In this document: one piece after another, positions 17,472 to 64,000 of the stretch | Position numbering within the stretch: position 1 is the first letter of the stretch | Layout of the letters: every line of letters begins with the position of its first letter | Assembly (NCBI GenBank): GCA_009731375.1 | Contig: BJOX01000022.1 | Coordinates: 879,635 to 943,634 of the forward strand | Direction of reading: 5' to 3' | From: Paulinella micropora | Lineage: Eukaryota; Cercozoa; Imbricatea; Euglyphida | DNA: 64,000 nt | Made by a program: the position numbers and the translations under genes | Notes under the pieces: model-generated | The model's database searches: none | The model's input: the letters and a program-made list of their open reading frames with translations, nothing else | What the model was told of the DNA's origin: nothing

Positions 17472-18173
17472 CGTCGGTCGTTTCGTTGTTGTTCCATTGT
17501 TATTGTAATACACCTATCCGTATGAATCATATCTATATATAGATGAAATGCGTGTACAGCTTATATAGATATACATGCATCCCCCACCCCCTCCGCCCTT
17601 CTTGAAAAAAATGCAAAGTAAAGAAGTCGACGAAACTTCTGTGTTCATTTGATGTTGCTAACGGCAGACGGGCGAGAGTCGAGCGCTCAGTCGCGGTGCG
17701 AAACAGCAGAAGACAGACAAGCGCGAGCAAGAAGAATTGTCTCCTTCTTCTTCTCCTTCTTCTTCTTCTTCTTCTTCTTCTTCTTCTTCTTCTTCTTCTT
17801 CTTCTTCCTCCTCCTCCTCCTCCTCCTCCTCCTCCCAGCCTGTGCTATCAGGCCTGTCGCGCGACCTCTGGGCCATAGGTATGTATATCTTGTACGCATG
17901 CGATTTATGTATCAGAAAGCTGGCATGAGTCAATGCAAGACCACTTTTTTCGTGCGATATTTGTAGTCTGCTCCTTCGTGGCGGACAACCCGTTTTGGCT
18001 CTTTGCGACCTGGGCGCGTGTCTGTAAGCGAGCAAACAAGCCCGCCGCCAGGCCTCCAGCCATGCCCTTTGAGCTGCACGTGAAGGAGATACATGCACAG
18101 GTAGAAAACTTTTTTCATTATTCGCACTGAGTGTGTGTATGTGTGTGCGTGTGCGTGTGCGTGTGCGTGTCTT

Positions 18174-18208
<35 letters not shown>

Positions 18209-18279
18209 CATTTCAACTCTCTTTACCTCTCTCCCTCTTTGAGTATTCGAACTTGTCTGAAATATCCTTATCGGGATAA
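17293..18279 (+). CDS. Candidate spliced small gene: basic signal plus polyserine
   Basis: Four exons join in phase to 474 nt (157 residues): 17293-17334, 17668-17878, 17916-18100 and 18244-18279. Exon 1 reads MPPKKKRRVNCQEG; PKKKRRV resembles an SV40-type nuclear localisation signal. Exon 2 has a strong acceptor (TTGCTAACGGCAG) and holds an in-frame TCT/TCC run giving about 30 serines. A 37-nt GTATG..CAG intron leads to a well-formed sequence (DHFFRAIFVVCSFVADNPFW; RPPAMPFELHVKEIHAQ) and donor CAG|GTAGAA. The last exon is weakest. No family recognised. Confidence 0.45.
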
Positions 18280-18467
18280 ATTATTAAAAATTCACACAAT
18301 AATCGTCGACATTGGCGCGGAATGTCTTGAGGAATGCTGCGACTGCAAATTTCGGTGAGACACAGCAAACCCTAACTCTAAGGCTTCCCCAACTTGCTCC
18401 AGTCGATAAAATGCTAGAGTAGACATTCCGCTCGAACCTTGCAATCAGACGTCTATGATAAATAGCG

Positions 18468-18571
18468 ATGCTGCAGGTATGATGGAAACATGCTGGTCAT
18501 ATCGGCTGTCGCACGCGCAAACTGTTGTTGTTGTTGTTGTTGTTGTTGGTGTTGTTGTTGTTGTTTGTTGT

Positions 18572-18606
<35 letters not shown>

Positions 18607-20081
18607 ATTGTTGTTATTGTTGTTATTGTTCTTGTCAGATTCCCGCGCACGTGTGGCAGGAGTGGCGGGAGCTCGCACACGTGTATTTTTCCCTGGGCCA
18701 ACGCGAGACCAGAAGCAGAGTGTTGTCTGCTTTGGCAACCAGCAACGCACGCGTGCCTGCCATTACTATTTTCCCCAACAACGAGGATTGCGCTTTCCTT
18801 GCTCGCATCAAAGGATTGCGCGAAGTCGTTCAGCCTGCATACAACGATTTGACCGGGCCGATTTTTTATAATTGTTGCCATCGCTCTGCGATCACTGACG
18901 TAGCAATCGTCTCCCTAACCCAGGCACATGAACTGCAGCATCTCGACCTGAAAGGTTGTCGAGAAATCACCGACTCTAGTTTGTCACTTTTGGCATCACG
19001 GTCCCACCTGACCCGCTTAGATCTCAAATGGTGCCTCGACGTAAGAGACCATTGGCTGGCGATTGTGGCTTGTATGCGAAACTTGGAGCACCTTGATCTG
19101 CAGAACTGCGCAAGTATAACAGATACTGGACTGGCTCATTTGACTGGGATGCGTAGCCTGAAGCGCTTGAACCTGCGCGGGACATCTATCACACCTGCTG
19201 GATTGGTCATTATCGCGGAAAATATGCACAATATCGTGCACCTTGAACTAGAGTTGCCTGAGAATCTCACTGACGCTCAACTAGCCGCTGTGACTGGTAT
19301 GCAGGGGCTGAGGTATCTTGACACAGGTGCATGTTGGCTAACTGACGCTAATCTACCTCTGATAGCTGGAATGAAAAGCCTGACACATCTTGAACTCAAG
19401 CTTAACACCCACCGATTTGAGCGTTTCACAGATGGAGAACTAGCTCTTATCGCTGGAATGCAGAGCTTAACGCATCTCACACTCCAGGATAGGTTCAATC
19501 AACCTTTTGTCACTGATGCTGGACTGGCCCATGTAGCTAAAATGCATGGCCTAACTCATCTTGCACTAGTAAGTTGTGACAGCGTCACCGAAGCCGGACT
19601 AAGGTTAGTAGCTGGTATGCATGGTCTAACTCAGCTAAGCCTCTGTAGTTTTCCTACACTCGCCGATGATGATTTAGCCCATGTAGCTTCAATGCGTGGC
19701 CTTACTCTCCTTGACTTAAGTTACAGTGCAATCATCACTGATGATACACTAGCCCTGATAGCAGGAATGCATGGCCTGAAATATCTCAACCTGAGTGGCT
19801 GTTCGATTCGCGATATCGGATTAGTCCATGTATCTGGAATGCATGGCCTGCAAGGCCTCGACATCAGCCAAAATTTTTCTATCACGGATGGCGGACTTGC
19901 ATTTATAGCTGCCATGGATGGCCTGGAGCATCTCGACGCCAGTGATTCGCCGAATATTACCGATGTTGGAATAACACGGCTGGCAGAAATGAATGCGCTG
20001 ACGCACCTTGATCTGTGGCGTTGCAACAAAGTCACCGCAGCGGGACTAGCATTGGTAGCTAGATTCCTATCCAACTTGTGA
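18468..20081 (+). CDS. Leucine-rich-repeat protein with F-box-like N-terminus
   Basis: Exon 1 is ATG CTG CAG (18468-18476). A GTT-repeat intron (18477-18638, GTATGA...TTGTCAG) leads to an uninterrupted exon to TGA at 20081; 483 residues. The N-terminus (IPAHVWQEWRELAHVYFSL) has the look of an F-box helix. From about residue 86 there are about 15 repeats of about 25 residues of the type LTHLALVSCDSVTEAGL, the cysteine-containing LRR class common in FBXL proteins, where LRRs bind the target of an SCF ubiquitin ligase. Function is inference; the LRR array is certain. The ATG could lie further upstream. Confidence 0.8.
18477..18638. repeat. LRR gene intron 1: (GTT)n
   Basis: GTATGATGG donor, an approximately 105-base GTT trinucleotide run and a CTTGTCAG acceptor. 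Another microsatellite-filled intron, here on the plus strand. Confidence 0.6.
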
Positions 20082-20391
20082 CTGATGTCCTGATTATAGC
20101 AACCGCTTCAAGGTTTAAACTTTACTTATTCGTCCTTTGATAGTTCGCGCGACCTCGTCCGTCATAAGCAAGGGCATCGTGTTGAAATCACGTGAAGCTG
20201 CAGGTCTTGAGCTGATCTAGTGAGAAGCTGGGGGTAGCTAGTCCCCACACACGTGCACACTCCCTCGGTGACTCTGTGCACCAGCAAGCAAACATAGAGC
20301 GTCCCCAAAGTGATCAGCGATGGGACGAGGCAGTTGCCTTATGTGGGTCACTTGAAGATGTGACCCAAACCTCTTGAGCGTAGCTCCTGTC

Positions 20392-20397
20392 AATAAA
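20392..20397 (+). terminator. Possible polyadenylation signal (AATAAA)
   Basis: AATAAA about 310 bases after the LRR stop codon. Spacing is plausible for a 3' UTR, but there is no other support. Confidence 0.35.
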
Positions 20398-20947
20398 GTA
20401 GACTGTCTGTCTCACTGACGCCTTGAATGCCATGGTAGGTCTACTCACAGGACAACCTGCTGTCCACACACGTAACTAGTTGTTGTTGCGCACTTGCCTG
20501 ATGCTGTGTCTCTTTCGGACAGAGACACAGACCGCTTGCTTTTGTCCTTCTGACGAAGCTGTTGATCGATTCGTTTCACAGAGTCAATCAGCAGGCTCAA
20601 TATTAACCCAATGAACATTAGCTCCGCAATTCGTTTCACAGAGTCAATCAGCAGGCTCAATATTAACCAAATGAACATTAGCTCCGCAATGTTGGACAAG
20701 TTAACAGGGGCGCCCCCCCCTATACATCTTTAGTTCTGTACGCAATTCTATTTCAACTACTGAGGAATGAGCAGCCATTATATACCGGGTGGGCCTGCAT
20801 ATAATTTCCCGCCAGTTCAGGAACATAACTTCAACAGACTGTGCTTGAACTGCCACAAGAAAATGTCCTTTTGAGTGGCAGAGCGACCTCCCACACTTCT
20901 CCCTGTAGTCTGTTATCTTCTCTCTTTGTTCATCCCAGTTTTTTACT
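20398..20947. other. Unique flank with 60-bp duplication
   Basis: Two adjacent 60-bp copies at 20569-20628 and 20629-20688 (ATTCGTTTCACAGAGTCAAT...) differ at one base. No convincing gene. Confidence 0.6.
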
Positions 20948-21046
20948 TATGTTTCCGCCTTCTTACATGCTTCCTTGGAAAGTTCAGCTCTACGAAAAGC
21001 AAGCGTTTTCATTTACTAAAGTCGTTCAGTGGGGAGGACCAAAAAA
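20948..21046 (+). mobile_element. Poly-A-ended interspersed repeat, copy 2
   Basis: Matches 301-400 from CTTCTTACATGCTTCC to AGTCGTTCAGTG and an A run, then enters an N gap (21047-21330). Confidence 0.55.
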
Positions 21047-21330
21047 NNNNNNNNNNNNNNNNNNNNNNNNNNNNNNNNNNNNNNNNNNNNNNNNNNNNNN
21101 NNNNNNNNNNNNNNNNNNNNNNNNNNNNNNNNNNNNNNNNNNNNNNNNNNNNNNNNNNNNNNNNNNNNNNNNNNNNNNNNNNNNNNNNNNNNNNNNNNNN
21201 NNNNNNNNNNNNNNNNNNNNNNNNNNNNNNNNNNNNNNNNNNNNNNNNNNNNNNNNNNNNNNNNNNNNNNNNNNNNNNNNNNNNNNNNNNNNNNNNNNNN
21301 NNNNNNNNNNNNNNNNNNNNNNNNNNNNNN

Positions 21331-22412
21331 TGATTTTGGGTGAAAATTTGAATTTTTCAAATTAACTGCTATATTCGTCCGCAAAATATCGTAAATTTTC
21401 GCGAAATGTTACCGTTAAATTTGAAAATTTGAATTTTTGTCACAAAAATGAAAAACTGTCACAAAAATGAAAATCTGACACAAAAATGAAAAACTAATTT
21501 TTGTTGTTGTCTTGAATGTCAACAGCAATACCGGCACGGTAATGATCGGGAGTCTACAATCGGACTCTCTTGAAAGTTTAAGTTACCGGGTTTTTCCGTC
21601 GGAGGCTCAGATGATTTGAAAGCCTAGTATGTTAAGTAATTACGTAACAATAGATCGGTAACAGATATAGTAACTAATATTAATATCTCCATGTAGCATT
21701 TAACAGGGTTATGCGGTAGATCCCGTAGGCCCCGTGACGAGTCATGGCAATTAATACCAATCCAGCTTCAAGTTTGTGGACCCGGGACCGAGCGGGTAGA
21801 TGATATCTGCCCCCAAAGTGGGTCCAGTTATCATTGTTCCGTTTATCAATTCACCAACCATTCATTACAGTCCGAGGCTTCCGTTCAAGTCACAAGTTCC
21901 GTTGATCATTGTATCAATCATCATCTTACTAAGTCATTCTTCAACTTCGGTACCCAGTACGAGTTACTACAATAGGTTATGCCACGGATGCCTTGACAGC
22001 GCCAGAAACGCAGGAACCCTTGGAAAGTGTCCCCAAGCACTGAACCGTGCCAAAGCTGGCCGAGCCTCAGACCGTGACCAAGAGGCCCGGACGTTTGTCT
22101 TGTTCGCGTGACGGTCTGGGGCCGGGACAGAACTAATGTCTGTTTGCTGTGGGATGATGAATAATTATTAATCGAATTCAGGATAGACAGACTCTGGGAC
22201 TGTTACAGATTCTACTTATTAAAATTCCACTTATTAAAGTCGCGACGGTTCTGTCTGTGCGCTTTTTCAATAAAGCTTTATGTACGATACAATACGATCG
22301 TGACTGAGCTTGAACCGGTCCGTGGACGGCTTGCTACCTCTGTGTATTAATGAGAACTGTAACGGAATGCATGTTCTAAAATTGGGATAGATAGAAGATA
22401 AATAGATAGATA
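21331..22412. other. Unique sequence, no clear gene
   Basis: Contains three tandem 18-19-bp units (CACAAAAATGAAAAACTGT) at 21438-21495. A plus-strand ORF at 21800-22111 has no motif. AATAAA at 22269 and the sequence around it could be the end of an unseen transcript. Confidence 0.4.
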
Positions 22413-22761
22413 GATGAAATATCGACTAATGTCAGAAAAAAGGAGCTTCTGATTTCGTCAACCAGGAAGTCTGTGGGTAAAGTATTAACCCGATGCCCAG
22501 CTAAGCCGTGATGTTTGCACGGAAGGGACTGATACAGGCAATACCAAAGCTCCCTAGTACCAGGCGGGGCCAGGGCTCGTTCCATAAAGCGCCCCTTGCA
22601 GAACGAGCTCCCACCTCCATTACAGAGGGCCCAGTAAGCAGATGGAGTTTCGAGACTGTTCGACAGTCTAGTATAAACCGACAGAGCACTGTGGGTTTTA
22701 TTCCGGGCTCAACAAGCGAGAAAGGGCACCCTGAGGGAACAGGATTGTGCTTCCCGTCGCT
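22413..22761 (-). mobile_element. Retroelement family A, copy 2
   Basis: About 350 bases. The 3' end (GATGAAATATCGACTAATG on the plus strand) abuts GATA repeat and the 5' truncation point (CCCGTCGC) also enters GATA. Nearly identical to copies 3 and 4, so transposition was recent. Confidence 0.85.
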
Positions 22762-22767
22762 AGATAG

Positions 22768-22843
22768 ATAGATAAGCGTGCTTCAATTATTAAAAGTCGT
22801 TCAGTGGAAAAAAAAAAGAAAAAAAAAAGATAGATAGATATAT

Positions 22844-22912
<69 letters not shown>

Positions 22913-22951
22913 ATAGATAGATAGATAGATAGATGGATGGATGGATGGATG

Positions 22952-23005
<54 letters not shown>

Positions 23006-23037
23006 CAGACAGATAGCTAGCTAGCTAGCTAGCTAGC

Positions 23038-23100
<63 letters not shown>
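22768..23100. repeat. GATA array with poly-A repeat fragment
   Basis: 22772-22815 is the tail of the poly-A-ended repeat (AAAGTCGTTCAGTGG plus As). The rest is (GATA)n with GATG and TAGC variants. Confidence 0.85.
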
Positions 23101-23317
23101 GCTCAGTGGTCGCCTGCCAGGCCAGGTACGGTCTGCAGCTTCGAATAGACCAGGTCGATGTATACAGTTCGATAGTTAGCTAGATAGATATCTAGATAAA
23201 AGAGATAGGTAGGTAGGGTCAGTGATCTTGGGCTAGGCCTAGCGAATGGACGAGGTCGATATATAGTTCGATAGTTAGCTAGATAGATAACTAGATAAAA
23301 GAGATAGCAGAGTATGG
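23101..23317. repeat. Downstream duplications of the CLC last exon
   Basis: 23216-23250 repeats the coding end of CLC exon 41 with its stop codon (GTCAGTGATCTTGGGCTAGG on the plus strand), and 23168-23206 repeats 23270-23306. The copy is on the downstream side and carries only the 3' part. A looser copy begins near 23101. Confidence 0.7.

Positions 23318-64000
<40,683 letters not shown>

Noticed and set aside
19017-20074. Minus-strand ORFs across the LRR gene
   Set aside because: They are antisense shadows of the regular LRR repeat, with no splice or motif support.
21800-22111. 103-residue plus-strand ORF
   Set aside because: No motif, low-complexity start, and no supporting splice or context; length is within chance.

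Overview
The window comes from a nuclear genome of a eukaryote. It has spliced genes with GT-AG introns (a few GC-AG), non-LTR retrotransposon tails and an extreme load of microsatellites: GATA/TATC, GGTA, TATG/CATA, GA, GAA, GTT, ATT, GATATA and pentanucleotides. The species cannot be named from the sequence; a unicellular eukaryote or alga is plausible. Two introns proposed elsewhere are very short (37 and 52 nt), so the kilobase-sized microsatellite introns reflect local expansion rather than generally long introns. Ten runs of N interrupt the sequence, several directly after poly-C or GA tracts.

The main result is that long stretches that look like empty satellite DNA carry genes broken into tiny exons. 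(1) On the minus strand, 62410 down to 23318, 41 exons of 26-124 nt can be joined into one open frame of 2373 nt (790 residues). It starts at ATG, ends at TGA, and every junction is in phase. It encodes a CLC-family chloride channel or Cl-/H+ antiporter with SGIP, GPEGP, GGVLF..EE, GLFIP and ELTG motifs and two CBS domains. Exons are about 6% of this 39-kb locus. (2) On the minus strand, 13162 to 7181, ten exons join in phase to a 548-residue RluA-type pseudouridine synthase: S4-like N-terminus, HRLD catalytic motif, GRKHQIRAH motif, and a stop codon lying in GATA repeat. (3) On the plus strand, 18468-20081 encodes a leucine-rich-repeat protein with an F-box-like N-terminus. Just upstream, 17293-18279 holds a candidate small protein with an SV40-like basic signal and an in-frame polyserine tract. 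(4) At 3.0-4.2 kb there is a divergent pair of unrecognised, partly frameshifted coding regions.

Beside many exons of both microsatellite-rich genes lie tandem, decayed partial copies of that exon, embedded in microsatellite. They obey one rule: copies on the upstream side carry the exon's 5' part and copies on the downstream side carry its 3' part. This is what repeated tandem duplication gives when one breakpoint is in the exon and the other in the adjacent microsatellite. It is the most unusual feature of the window.

Interspersed repeats include eight copies of a 5'-truncated retroelement (family A) and two of a second (family B), nearly all abutting GATA/TATC arrays at their constant 3' end. 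Other elements carry ATT/AAT tails at 1-135 and 15.2-16.6 kb. Region by region: 0-3 kb mixed unique and minisatellite; 3-4.2 kb divergent gene pair; 4.2-7.2 kb microsatellite; 7.2-13.2 kb RluA gene; 13.2-17.2 kb microsatellite and retroelements; 17.3-20.1 kb plus-strand genes; 20.1-23.3 kb mostly unique flank; 23.3-62.4 kb CLC gene; 62.4-64 kb microsatellite.
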